Positions 55,682 through 64,000 of a stretch of 64,000 nt of DNA are shown here, in pieces. Origin of the DNA: an uncultured Mollicutes bacterium. GTDB taxonomy: Bacteria > Bacillota_I > Bacilli_A > RFN20 > CAG-288. The translations under genes were made by a program, and so were the position numbers. The stretch covers positions 1-64,000 of the forward strand of contig UQDS01000002.1 in assembly GCA_900539865.1 (NCBI GenBank). The letters are read 5' to 3'. Below the pieces are notes generated by a model that did not search any database, was not told the origin of the DNA, and saw only the letters and a list, made by a program, of their open reading frames with translations. The first letter of the stretch is position 1. Each line of letters starts with the position of its first letter.

Positions 55682-57392
55682 TTGTCTTTACCTCCTCAAG
55701 GGGAATATAAATAGATATTTTTGTCCCTACATCTAATGCAGATTCAATTTTAATGTCCGCCTTATCACCATAGAAAATGCGTAAGCGATGATAAACATTG
55801 CTTAATCCTACACCATTGTGAATTGTTTTATCACGGAAAGAAGCATAAATCTCTTCAATTTTTTCTGGCAACATACCAAAACCGTTATCCGTGATATCAA
55901 AGCGGAAGAAATCACCTTCGGTAAAGGCCCGAATCAGAATGTTTGCATCTTTATCTGGCTTTTCACTTAAACCGTGAATGATTGCATTTTCAACTAGTGG
56001 TTGTAAGATCAATTTGATCACATAATAATTTTCAACACCTGGTTGCACATCAAAATTGAAATGGAATTGCGGACCATAACGCATCTTTTGAATTTGTAGA
56101 TAATAGCGCACATGATCTAATTCATCACGTACAGTAATCACATTTCTTCCTCGCGAAATAGAAATACGGAAGAAACGGCTTAATGCGATGATCATATTTT
56201 GCGCTTCTTCATTTCTGTTTTCGTCAATGAGATAAATAATGGAATCTAATGTGTTGTACAAAAAATGAGGGTTAATCTGATTTTGCAACGCTTTCAATTC
56301 TGCTTTATTTTGTTCTTTTTGTTCTTCGACAACTTTTTCTGCCAAATCATGAATTCGATTCATCATAGAATCAAAAGTTTTATTCAATGCTTGAATTTCT
56401 AAAGTACCGCGGATTTGACTGTCGTTTTTAATCTTAAAGTCAAGATTTTCAACCGCAGCCATTTCTCTTTGTAAACGAACTAACGGGCTCGTTAAATTGT
56501 TTGAAATCACATAAATCAAGATGATGATAATTGTGATGACAACAATTGCCAAACCAGCAGATAAAATAGTCATTCTTTTTTGCGCAACATAAAGTTCATC
56601 GATATTTGTAACAATGGCAGCTCTCCATCTCGTATAAGGAATTGTAGAAATATACATAAAGTATTCATTTCTATTCTTTTTATAAGTGGAAACACCCAAA
56701 ACAGTATCCTGTATATTTTTTATTTCGTTTTCATCTACCTCTGCTGAAGCATAAACAATGTCATAATTGTTGTCATAAATGACAACATGACCACCTTTTC
56801 CTAAACGCACTTCATCAATCATCGAAGTCAAGCCTGTAAAGTCATAAACAACTTTTAAAACAGCAGTGTCTTCATTCTTTAGACGAATCACTTTCGACAG
56901 CGTGAATTCCGATGCGTTATCAACGCGAGAAAAAGAATTGATAAGTTTGTTGTTATAGGCAGAAACAAACCAGGATTGCTCGGCGATTTTTTCAGGTGGT
57001 AACGTTTCTGTATACATCGTATCACTCACCACTAAGTTTCCGTTGTGGTCATATAAGGCAACAGACTCTACACCATCGGTAATCAACTTTACTTCATCCA
57101 AAAACGATTGAGATGTGGACTGCACCTCTTCCTTACTTTTTCCATCTAGTTTACGTTGCATTACATCCGAAATATTTAGCACCCCTGTCATATAGGTGGT
57201 GTAATTATTCAATGCTTGTTCACTTGTAGAAACAACCTGATTGATATAAATTTTCTCAACGTCACGAGTATAAGTCATCGTGATAGTTGTCAACATGATG
57301 ACAAAAAAGAATGTAAAAACGATGGTCATTGCCCACGCTAATTGGGCGCGCAAACTCACACTATGAATTCGCTTTGTTTTTCCTGTATTCAT
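55668..57392 (-). CDS. YesM-type sensor histidine kinase
   Basis: 574 residues. Helix 1 (about 15-40) and helix 2 (about 265-290) bracket an extracellular Cache-like sensing domain of about 220 residues, followed by HAMP, a His kinase region with NPHFLYNTLDSIIYL (the phosphorylated His) and an ATPase domain with LQPLVENAIIHG and DNGFGM. I start it at 57392; it overlaps the regulator's 3' end by 32 nt and has no strong ribosome binding site. It is in an operon with a YesN-type regulator upstream and an MglB-like sensor lipoprotein downstream. It likely responds to glucose or galactose. Confidence 0.9.
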   Translation of the reverse strand: MNTGKTKRIHSVSLRAQLAWAMTIVFTFFFVIMLTTITMTYTRDVEKIYINQVVSTSEQALNNYTTYMTGVLNISDVMQRKLDGKSKEEVQSTSQSFLDEVKLITDGVESVALYDHNGNLVVSDTMYTETLPPEKIAEQSWFVSAYNNKLINSFSRVDNASEFTLSKVIRLKNEDTAVLKVVYDFTGLTSMIDEVRLGKGGHVVIYDNNYDIVYASAEVDENEIKNIQDTVLGVSTYKKNRNEYFMYISTIPYTRWRAAIVTNIDELYVAQKRMTILSAGLAIVVITIIIILIYVISNNLTSPLVRLQREMAAVENLDFKIKNDSQIRGTLEIQALNKTFDSMMNRIHDLAEKVVEEQKEQNKAELKALQNQINPHFLYNTLDSIIYLIDENRNEEAQNMIIALSRFFRISISRGRNVITVRDELDHVRYYLQIQKMRYGPQFHFNFDVQPGVENYYVIKLILQPLVENAIIHGLSEKPDKDANILIRAFTEGDFFRFDITDNGFGMLPEKIEEIYASFRDKTIHNGVGLSNVYHRLRIFYGDKADIKIESALDVGTKISIYIPLEEVKTNEEH

Positions 57393-58959
57393 CGGGAGAC
57401 ATTCCATTAAATTTCTTAAAGCAGTGTGAGAAATAATACGGGTCAGAATAACCCACTTCTTTAGCGATGGTAATAATTCTATTTTCACCATTGGCTAAAA
57501 GTTGAACTGCTTTATTCATACGAAGTTCTGTCACTAATTTTGTAAATGAAGTTCCGTTCTTCTTTAAAATGGCAGAAATATAAGACACTGAGTACGCTAA
57601 CTCATTTGCGACATCTTCAATACAAAGACTTGAATTCGAATAATTCACTTCAAGATATTTCTTGATGCGCATAAAAGAAGATTCCAAACCAGAAAGACGT
57701 TTTGATTCATTGATTTTTAAAATTGTCTCGACAATGTCATCAAGATATTCAATCAATTGCTCTCTCGTTTTTAAAGAATATAAGTTTTTCGTGATCTCCA
57801 CCTGTGACTCAAAATCAGAGTAAAGTTGTGGTAACGATATACAACTCTTTAACATAGCATCCAAAATGTTACTTAAAATAAAATAGTAATTATCCTTGTA
57901 TTTTGGAGAACATATTGTTGTACAAAGGCTTCTTATTTGGTCTAAAATGTCCTGTTTTTTTCCGTATGAAATCATATAAGATAAATTCTTATATTCATTC
58001 TCATCTATGCGTCCTGCTTTTTCATCCGAGCTAGAATTCTCTAAGTCAGTGAAGCAGAGAACCAAGTTTTCTCCCATTACTGTTCTGTATTCTAAAGCGC
58101 GTTTTGCGTGTCGATACATCTTGCGATAATTAATCCCTTCTCCCACTTTCATCAAATCCGAGACACCACAAGAAATAGACACACCGTGATTGCGCTTAAT
58201 TCTAGTAAGTATGCTGGAAAGTATATTATCTAATTCTTCACTATAAATTTCCTCATCACTTTCTAAGAAAAGGACAAATTGATTTTCGCAAGTGAAAATA
58301 TAATAAGTGTAGACATCCTGAAACTCTTCTTCTGCATACTGCATCAAAGAGAGACGGAACGCATCAGCTTCATCAAGTTGCGCATTAAAATCATCTGGAT
58401 CAAAAATGACCATACATTGATATTTCTTGTTTAAATTGATGCGATCTTCTGTCAGTTTTCCTCGCATGCTTTCACTGACAGTCTTCATTGTCACTAATCG
58501 TTGGAAATCTTCGTTTTGTAAAACATGTAAGGTGGATTCTGCGCGATCTTGTAACTCTTTTAAATTCTCATTTGAATTCAATTCACTATCTAACAACGCC
58601 TTAATTTTGAGCAAATTTTCTTTGAATTCTTCAAACATAATTGGTTTTGTAAGGTATCCAGAGACACCTAAACCAATTGCCTCTTTTGCATAATCAAATG
58701 AGTCATAACCAGAAACGATTAAGAATTTCACCAAAGGGAGTTCCATCTTTGCCTGCTTGATCAATTCAATACCCGAAACATAAGGCATACGAATGTCTGT
58801 GATGATCACATCCGGTTCCAATGGCACGCCAGACTCTAAAGCATCATAACCGTTTTCATAAACACCAACCACAACAAAATCGTCCCTGAATTTTTCAACC
58901 ATGGACAGAAGTCTATTGCGGATGGATTCTTCATCGTCAGAGATAATAACTTTGTACAT
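57361..58959 (-). CDS. YesN-type response regulator with AraC DNA-binding domain
   Basis: 532 residues. The N-terminal receiver has the acidic pair DDEE, the phosphorylated Asp in VIITDIRMP, and FLIVSGYDSFDYA and YLTKPI with the conserved Lys. A long middle region follows, and the C-terminus has two AraC-type helix-turn-helix motifs (VANELAYSVSYISAILKKN and AKEVGYSDPYYFSHCFKKFNG). It likely activates mglBAC. It is first in the regulator-kinase-sensor operon. Confidence 0.93.
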   Translation of the reverse strand: MYKVIISDDEESIRNRLLSMVEKFRDDFVVVGVYENGYDALESGVPLEPDVIITDIRMPYVSGIELIKQAKMELPLVKFLIVSGYDSFDYAKEAIGLGVSGYLTKPIMFEEFKENLLKIKALLDSELNSNENLKELQDRAESTLHVLQNEDFQRLVTMKTVSESMRGKLTEDRINLNKKYQCMVIFDPDDFNAQLDEADAFRLSLMQYAEEEFQDVYTYYIFTCENQFVLFLESDEEIYSEELDNILSSILTRIKRNHGVSISCGVSDLMKVGEGINYRKMYRHAKRALEYRTVMGENLVLCFTDLENSSSDEKAGRIDENEYKNLSYMISYGKKQDILDQIRSLCTTICSPKYKDNYYFILSNILDAMLKSCISLPQLYSDFESQVEITKNLYSLKTREQLIEYLDDIVETILKINESKRLSGLESSFMRIKKYLEVNYSNSSLCIEDVANELAYSVSYISAILKKNGTSFTKLVTELRMNKAVQLLANGENRIITIAKEVGYSDPYYFSHCFKKFNGMSPDEYRKNKANS

Positions 58960-59081
58960 AAAACAGGCTCCCTTTGGTCAATAATAGTATTTATATTATA
59001 CATATATATTTACATTTTATTGTAATTATCTCAAAAAAGTTTATTCTACGCTTATCGAGATAATATTTCAGTTATTTTATT

Positions 59082-59109
59082 TGCTTTTAAATAACAATCA
59101 ACTATAATA
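59082..59109 (+). promoter_or_regulatory. Promoter of metK
   Basis: TTGCTT (59082-59087), a 16-nt spacer and TATAAT (59104-59109) precede the SAM riboswitch by about 20 nt. Confidence 0.6.
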
Positions 59110-59128
59110 ATATATTGCGTATTAACCA

Positions 59129-59264
59129 GCGCACCATAAAGAGAAGGGGAGGGACAAGCCCGATGAACCTTCAGCAACTTACCAATTTGGCAAAGTGCTA
59201 ATGCTTGCATGATGGGAAATCAATGATGACATTATTCTCCCAGCATGCGCTGGGAGATTTTTTT
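59129..59264 (+). promoter_or_regulatory. SAM-I (S-box) riboswitch with terminator
   Basis: The conserved core GGAGGGACAAGCCC-GATGAACC-TTCAGCAACTTACC matches the S-box aptamer (GAGGGA, GCCCNATGAA, GCAAC elements), followed by variable loops and the closing GATGGGAAAT. A hairpin TCTCCCAGC (59236-59244) with GCTGGGAGA (59249-59257) and a run of T then ends transcription. High SAM should shut off metK. Confidence 0.9.
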
Positions 59265-59286
59265 ACGCCACGAAAGGAGAATAAAT

Positions 59287-60336
59287 ATGCATTTATTCAG
59301 CACAGAACAAATCAGCAAATGGCATCCGGATAAAGTTGCCGACCAAATCTCTGACTCTATCTTATTCTATTGTTTGAAACACGACCCTGCTAGCCGTGTT
59401 GCCGTCGAAACACTTGTTAAAAACGATCACGTCTATTTAGCGGGTGAAATCACATGTAAAGAAGAAAACATCCCTTACGAAGAAATTGTCAAAGAAGTGA
59501 TGGATCGTTTACATTATCCTGTCAGTAAAGTCACAGTCGACATCAGTAAACAAAGTGTTCAAATCGGCGGAGCTGTCGATTCCGATGAAAAAATCGGCGC
59601 CGGTGATCAAGGTATGATGTTCGGTTATGCAACAAGAGAAACGGAATCTTATCTTCCCTTTGGATTTGACATTGCTAACCGCATTATTGAAATCATCACG
59701 GAAGATATTGAAAACAATAAAGACTCCATTTTCACAGGCGATGCTAAAACACAAGTAACTGTTGACTTAGATAACCCCGGCTCTATCCCTGAAGTCATCC
59801 TTATCTCTGCCTGTCATAAAGAAGGTTTAACTTTAGCTCAGGTAAAGTCCTACATCATGGCTCTTCTAGAAAAGCACAACATCAAAGCTAAAAAGTACAT
59901 CTTAAATCCAAGCGGTCTTTGGACAATTGGTGGCCCTGTTTCTGACTCGGGCTTGACCGGAAGAAAAATCGTCTGCGATCAATATGGTGGATATTGCCCC
60001 GTTGGTGGCGGCGCCTTTTCTGGAAAAGACCCCACAAAAGTGGACCGCAGCGCTGCTTATATGGCAAGAGAACTCGCAATTAAAATCATCAACCGTTTCT
60101 CTTATGTGAACGTTGCAGAAGTAGAGTTAGCTTATGGTATTGGTATCGCTGAACCTATCTCTGTTTGTATCACCACCGATGGAAAACCCGCCCCGCAAGA
60201 GATTCGTGATTTTGTCAACACGTTCGATCTTACACCATCTGGTATCATCTCTTATTTAGATTTAAAAAACATCAATTATCCCGAGCTTTCAGCTAACTGC
60301 CACTATCGCAAGAGATTGAAAGAATTCCACATCTAA
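59287..60336 (+). CDS. metK: S-adenosylmethionine synthetase (compact form)
   Basis: 349 residues, about 35-50 fewer than most bacterial MetK. The signature motifs are all visible: HPDK near the start, GAGDQGMMFGYA, the KTQVTV Lys segment, DSGLTGRK and GGGAFSGKDPTKVDRSAAY. It makes SAM from methionine and ATP. The start at 59287 has AAAGGAG and is downstream of the S-box terminator. The missing length falls in the central linker and at the C-terminus, so catalysis is not obviously affected. Confidence 0.95.
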   Translation: MHLFSTEQISKWHPDKVADQISDSILFYCLKHDPASRVAVETLVKNDHVYLAGEITCKEENIPYEEIVKEVMDRLHYPVSKVTVDISKQSVQIGGAVDSDEKIGAGDQGMMFGYATRETESYLPFGFDIANRIIEIITEDIENNKDSIFTGDAKTQVTVDLDNPGSIPEVILISACHKEGLTLAQVKSYIMALLEKHNIKAKKYILNPSGLWTIGGPVSDSGLTGRKIVCDQYGGYCPVGGGAFSGKDPTKVDRSAAYMARELAIKIINRFSYVNVAEVELAYGIGIAEPISVCITTDGKPAPQEIRDFVNTFDLTPSGIISYLDLKNINYPELSANCHYRKRLKEFHI

Positions 60337-60360
60337 TTATTTTTTAACAACGCAACTATA

Positions 60361-60387
60361 AAAAAGGTTCCTCACGGAACCTTTTTT
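60361..60387 (+). terminator. Terminator of metK
   Basis: AAAAAGGTTCC (60361-60371) pairs with GGAACCTTTTT (60376-60386) around TCAC, with more T after it. It may also serve the convergent Nudix gene. Confidence 0.9.
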
Positions 60388-60439
60388 TATTAAATTAAAT
60401 TTTAATGTAACAACTTCATTTAATGTTTAGAAATCTGTT

Positions 60440-61054
60440 TTAATGTTTGCTTCCAAATCGTTCTAATAGATATAAAATCAACAAGCGAGCGGAATTAGAG
60501 AACAAGTTGTTAGGATCTGCCAATAACGCTTTTACTTCTTCTTCGCTATATAACTTAGCCCGAATATCTTCGAATTCTTCTTGATGATCTTGACCGGCAT
60601 GCGTCACTTTGCAAAGTACTACGGAATTACATTCATCGGACAAGCCTTCCGATGTCGGAGAAGGTGGTAAAAGAACTTCCACATCTTCCACTTCATATCC
60701 GGTCTCTTCTTCGCATTCTCTTCTCGCAGTCTCTTCAACACTAGTATCTTCCGGATCCATCAAGCCTGCAGGAAAAGAAATGACATCATGATTGAGCGCA
60801 GGTCTAAATTGTTTTGCTAATAAAAGATAAAGTTTTTCGTCTTTGATTAAATAAGTGCCGATTAAAACAGCATCCGGTCTTTTAAAGTCTTGTCTTGAGG
60901 CGCGGATTTTTTGAATGCATTCATTTCTGGAAGCGACAAAATAGCTGTAATCTTTCTTTGTTCCATCATCTTTTGTTACGACATAATGAACAGTATAGAA
61001 ATTTAGAAAGCGATGATCCGTTTCTTTATCACAACCAATATAATCCCACTTCAT
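60440..61054 (-). CDS. Nudix hydrolase (ADP-ribose pyrophosphatase-like)
   Basis: 204 residues. The Nudix box is GLMDPEDTSVEETARRECEEETGY (first and last residues 94 and 117 approximately); compared with the canonical spacing it has one extra residue and Asp in place of the first Glu. FPAGLMDPED at the start resembles ADP-ribose pyrophosphatases of the NudF type. GAGGAG precedes the start. It lies 22 nt downstream of the hydrogenase gene on the same strand. Activity of the altered box is uncertain. Confidence 0.88.
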   Translation of the reverse strand: MKWDYIGCDKETDHRFLNFYTVHYVVTKDDGTKKDYSYFVASRNECIQKIRASRQDFKRPDAVLIGTYLIKDEKLYLLLAKQFRPALNHDVISFPAGLMDPEDTSVEETARRECEEETGYEVEDVEVLLPPSPTSEGLSDECNSVVLCKVTHAGQDHQEEFEDIRAKLYSEEEVKALLADPNNLFSNSARLLILYLLERFGSKH

Positions 61055-61076
61055 AAGAAAAATTATCTCCTCTCAT

Positions 61077-62561
61077 TTATTCATCTGTCTCTTTATCAAA
61101 GTGACAATGAATGTTTGGATAACGAATGCTGGCATCATTTATTTTGACATGGACAACTGCTTTGTTTTCAGCGTTAGCGTGATTCTTAGCGATGATCAAG
61201 TTGCTGGCTTGTGAGCAAACGCCGCCCATGCAGCCACCTTCACACATCATACCTTCTAAAACATCCTCTTCTTGTTTTCCTTGTGCAAGTTCTTTCACAT
61301 ACTTTACAACAAGTTGTGTACCATTTGCAGTCTTTAAAGTAAGACGATCATCAACGCCTTTTTCCACAAGATAGTGATTTAAAGAAGCAGCGACACCACC
61401 GGTGACACAGAAATTACGAGCAGCGACAGAACCGGGTTCTACATTAGCATTTTCATCTTCCATTTGAATCGGATCAATGCCCTTTGCTTCCATCATTGCA
61501 GTAATTTCTTCAAAAGTTAATACATAATCGATATTTTCGATGTTCTTGGGTAAAAGTCTTTCCGCTTTTTTAGCGACACAAGGTCCGACAAAAACGGTCT
61601 TAGCATCCTTTCCATACTTTTCTCTTGCAATACGAGCGGTGATTGCCATCGGTGAGAGAACGTCCGAGGTGTGTTTTTTATACACTTCCGGGAATTTCAT
61701 CTTGATGTAGGAAACAAAAGCAGGACAGCAAGAAGTTGTAATCTTTCTGCCTTCCTTCTTTGCCTCTAAAGCTTCTTCTGCTTCATTTTTTGTTGTCATA
61801 TCTGCGCCGACAGCAACTTCAACGATATGTGTAAAGCCTATCTTATATAAAGCCTGATAAACTTGATTGATATGAGATTTACCCCATTGGCCTAAGATAG
61901 CCGGAGCAACCATTGCAACTGTTGTTTTTCCCTCATTCATATCTTGAATCAAAGGACGGATATAGCTGACTTCCGAAACAGCGCCGAAAGGACAAGCTCC
62001 TGCACATTGACCGCAATTGACGCAATCTTCTTCTTTAATTTCGGCAATTTCGCCTTCACGATACAAAAGGGCGCCAGTAGGACAAGCGCGGTGGCAAGGA
62101 CGATCCGAAAGTAAAATGGAGCCGTAAGGGCAAGCTTTTGCGCACATAGTGCAAGCTTTGCACTTATCGTATTTGATGTGCATTTTACTATCGCCTTCAT
62201 AAATTGCATCAAACTTACAAGCGCTGACACATGCTTTAAAAAGGCATTTTCTACAATTGTCAGTGATACGAACACGATGGATTTCACAACCATCGCAGGC
62301 AGCTTCTAACACATAGACAAATTGTCCTGGTTTTGGTTCGCTTCCATCGGGTGCATAGCCCATGGCAAGATATGCTCTCTCACGGATAATTTCGCGTTCT
62401 TTATAAACACAGCAACGAACTCTATCTGCTTCATGAGGAATAAGATTATATGCGATTTCGTTAGCGTCGTCTTTTTGAATTGTTCCCGCGTAGCAGCGAC
62501 GAGCAACCTCGGCAAGGGTCATCTTCTTATATTGATTCATCTGATCAAAACTGTTGGCCAT
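61077..62561 (-). CDS. [FeFe]-hydrogenase-like protein, group B type
   Basis: 494 residues, cytoplasmic. The N-terminus carries many Cys in ferredoxin-like clusters (CDGC, CRKC...CVSAC, CKACTMCAKACPYG, CVNCGQCAGACPFG). The H-cluster motifs are TTSCCPAF, FVGPCVAKKAE and EGMMCEGGCMGGVC, all three with the needed Cys. The pattern fits monomeric [FeFe] hydrogenases of the group B kind, whose physiological role is unclear. No maturation genes (hydE/F/G) are in this window. AGGAGG precedes the start. The Nudix gene follows. Confidence 0.88.
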   Translation of the reverse strand: MANSFDQMNQYKKMTLAEVARRCYAGTIQKDDANEIAYNLIPHEADRVRCCVYKEREIIRERAYLAMGYAPDGSEPKPGQFVYVLEAACDGCEIHRVRITDNCRKCLFKACVSACKFDAIYEGDSKMHIKYDKCKACTMCAKACPYGSILLSDRPCHRACPTGALLYREGEIAEIKEEDCVNCGQCAGACPFGAVSEVSYIRPLIQDMNEGKTTVAMVAPAILGQWGKSHINQVYQALYKIGFTHIVEVAVGADMTTKNEAEEALEAKKEGRKITTSCCPAFVSYIKMKFPEVYKKHTSDVLSPMAITARIAREKYGKDAKTVFVGPCVAKKAERLLPKNIENIDYVLTFEEITAMMEAKGIDPIQMEDENANVEPGSVAARNFCVTGGVAASLNHYLVEKGVDDRLTLKTANGTQLVVKYVKELAQGKQEEDVLEGMMCEGGCMGGVCSQASNLIIAKNHANAENKAVVHVKINDASIRYPNIHCHFDKETDE

Positions 62562-62656
62562 TATCTTTACCTCCTAAACGACAATGAAAAATTAATAGAT
62601 TTAATATATCTTATATAATATACTTTATTTATAGGTTATATAACAAGGAGAAAACT

Positions 62657-63772
62657 ATGCTTTATCCAGGAATTAGCACAAGATTCGGTTTTGGTTGTAT
62701 GCGTTTAAAAACAGACGAACACGTTCAAGTAGTCTATGAAGAATTCAAGAAGATGATAGATCTTTTTATGGAGAGCGGATTTACCTATTTTGATACTGCA
62801 CACCCTTATTTAGAAGGACAAAGCGAACGCGCTCTTTGTGAATGTCTCGTCAAACGTTATCCCCGTTCTTCTTTCACCATCACGGATAAACTCTCCAGCG
62901 GAGACTGGGAAAAACACGATCAGATTCGCAACCTTTTTGAAAGTCAACTTAATATTTTAGGAACGGATTACATTGATTTATACTTGTTGCACGCAATGAA
63001 TCGTCATCTTTTTGAAAAATATCAAAGAGAAGATGCCCTTGGTGTAATAAAAGAACTCAAAAAAGAAGGAAAAATCAAACACGTTGGCATGTCGTTCCAT
63101 GATAGTCCAGAAGTTTTGGATATGATTCTTAATACAATCGGCGATGACATTGAAGTTGTTCAACTTCAGATCAATTATCTTGATATGGATAACCCAATGG
63201 TCCGCGCAAAAGAGTGTTATGATGTCTGTGTCAAGCACCATAAGCCGATTATCGTCATGGAGCCAATCAAAGGCGGAACCTTAGTTAACCTTCCTAATGA
63301 GGCCGAGGAAAAAATTAGAAAATTAAATATTTCTCCGGCAGAACTCGCTTTACGCTATGTTGCGAATTTACCTCAAGTCATCATGACCCTTTCTGGCATG
63401 GGCACTGTTGAAATGATGAAAGAAAACATTTCTTTTATGAAAGACATCAAGCCTTTAACTCCTGAAGAAGAAAAGACAGTGGAAGAAGTTGTTGCTATTT
63501 TAAAAACAAAAGACACCATTCCTTGCACTAGCTGTCACTATTGTACCAAGGGTTGCCCAATGCAGATCAAGATTCCTGAGATGTTTGAAATCTACAACAA
63601 AGATATAGTTTATCATTTGTATTCTGCAAAAGAGGATTATTCTAAACTCGCTCTAGACTCCACCTTAGCAAGCCGCTGTATCCAATGTGGACAATGTGAA
63701 TCTGTCTGTCCTCAAAAAATTAAAATTATTGATGAATTAATCAACATTGCAAATAAATACGAGAAGAACTAA
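62657..63772 (+). CDS. Aldo/keto reductase with C-terminal 4Fe-4S domain
   Basis: 371 residues. The TIM-barrel aldo/keto reductase domain has YFDTAHPYLEGQSERAL with the catalytic Asp-Tyr pair, the Lys in TDKLSS and the IDLYLLHAMN His segment. After residue 285 a ferredoxin-like domain carries CTSCHYCTKGCP and CIQCGQCESVCPQ, enough for two 4Fe-4S clusters. Such proteins are widespread in anaerobes; the substrate is unknown. AAGGAG precedes the ATG. It diverges from the hydrogenase gene, with which it may share a redox role. Confidence 0.93.
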   Translation: MLYPGISTRFGFGCMRLKTDEHVQVVYEEFKKMIDLFMESGFTYFDTAHPYLEGQSERALCECLVKRYPRSSFTITDKLSSGDWEKHDQIRNLFESQLNILGTDYIDLYLLHAMNRHLFEKYQREDALGVIKELKKEGKIKHVGMSFHDSPEVLDMILNTIGDDIEVVQLQINYLDMDNPMVRAKECYDVCVKHHKPIIVMEPIKGGTLVNLPNEAEEKIRKLNISPAELALRYVANLPQVIMTLSGMGTVEMMKENISFMKDIKPLTPEEEKTVEEVVAILKTKDTIPCTSCHYCTKGCPMQIKIPEMFEIYNKDIVYHLYSAKEDYSKLALDSTLASRCIQCGQCESVCPQKIKIIDELINIANKYEKN

Positions 63773-63783
63773 CTTCTAAAATA

Positions 63784-63817
63784 AAAACGAGGTTGGATTA
63801 TTCCAACCCCGTTTTTT
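63784..63817 (+). terminator. Terminator shared by the aldo/keto reductase and hslO
   Basis: AAAAACGAGGTTGGA pairs with TCCAACCCCGTTTTT with one mismatch. It overlaps the 3' end of hslO on the minus strand, whose last codons and stop lie inside it. Confidence 0.75.
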
Positions 63818-64000
63818 TGTGTAAAAGAACTTCCTTTAAATCATCGACTGAATATTTATAATGACTCCCGCAGAAATCACAATTTACTTCTACTTCTTCG
63901 CCTTCTTGAATCATCGACTCCAAGTCTTCTTCCTTTAAAGTAGATAAAACTTCTTTTCCGCGTTCAAAGGAACAATTGCACTTCCAAGAAACAGGTAAAC
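63798..64000 (-). CDS. hslO: 33 kDa chaperonin HslO (Hsp33), C-terminal part
   Basis: Runs off the window end; the 5' part is missing. The visible frame ends at TAA 63798-63800. It shows the Hsp33 redox zinc site, CNC, then 30 residues, then CDFC, matching CXC-X27-32-CXXC, followed by SHYKYSVDDLKEVLLHKK. Hsp33 is a redox-activated holdase chaperone of the cytoplasm. The last codons overlap the terminator hairpin. Confidence 0.92.
   Translation of the reverse strand, partial: LPVSWKCNCSFERGKEVLSTLKEEDLESMIQEGEEVEVNCDFCGSHYKYSVDDLKEVLLHKKTGLE

Overview
The window looks like chromosome of a low-GC, anaerobic, Gram-positive (monoderm) bacterium of the Bacilli/Erysipelotrichia-like part of the Bacillota. 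The signs are AT-rich DNA, strong AGGAGG ribosome binding sites, tightly packed operons with 1-4 nt overlaps, lipoprotein signal peptides on solute-binding proteins, a GatCAB amidotransferase and the gene order pcrA-ligA-gatCAB and gdpP-rplI-dnaB. TGA is used as a stop, so the mycoplasma code is not in use. No insertion sequence, prophage or CRISPR array was seen. The species cannot be named from the sequence.

Layout. 0.5-9 kb: a frameshifted TetR regulator, then the minus-strand operon pcrA-ligA-gatC-gatA-gatB. 9-17 kb: tRNA-Gln(CUG), the operon gdpP-rplI-dnaB-walJ-rlmH, then comFA-comFC (DNA uptake) and a HAD hydrolase. 17.4-20.3 kb: a possible leader or small RNA, an unrecognised 782-residue membrane protein with a long repetitive tail, and tRNA-Pro(CGG). 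20.4-26.8 kb: a type IV pilus locus (pilB, pilC, pilD, a PilX-like protein, two minor prepilins, a PilM-like protein) and a separately transcribed major pilin. 26.9-27.9 kb is an AT-rich stretch without genes. 27.9-31 kb: cysK-cysE, a hypothetical membrane protein and tRNA-Leu(CAA). 31.1-33.1 kb: a second pilin fused to a beta-helix-like domain, with an 11-G tract inside its promoter and a one-base frameshift in its coding sequence. 33.4-35 kb: a preQ1-type riboswitch, a VUT-family transporter and an SDR. 35.1-45.1 kb: a xylose-type operon (LacI regulator, TIM-barrel isomerase, Gfo/Idh oxidoreductase, sugar ABC importer, xylA, xylB). 45.5-49.8 kb: another SDR, a GntR-regulated ABC exporter and two small unknown genes. 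49.9-59 kb: an mgl-type galactose/glucose importer beside a sensor made of a binding protein, a YesM-type kinase and a YesN-type regulator. 59-64 kb: SAM riboswitch and compact metK, a Nudix hydrolase, an [FeFe]-hydrogenase-like protein, an Fe-S aldo/keto reductase and the 3' end of hslO.

Together the genes describe a fermentative sugar user that imports pentoses and hexoses through ABC transporters under LacI, CcpA-type and three-component control, and that carries a monoderm type IV pilus plus part of a competence system.

The strongest unusual observations are: (1) a TTGACA-N18-TAGAAT promoter whose spacer holds 11 consecutive G, upstream of a pilin/beta-helix gene, the layout of a phase-variable promoter; (2) an MglB-like binding lipoprotein whose two halves are in swapped order, a natural circular permutation, next to a paralogue in the normal order; (3) an MglC-like permease carrying about 220 residues of charged helical sequence at its N-terminus; and (4) the unrecognised four-helix membrane protein with a roughly 565-residue cytoplasmic tail.
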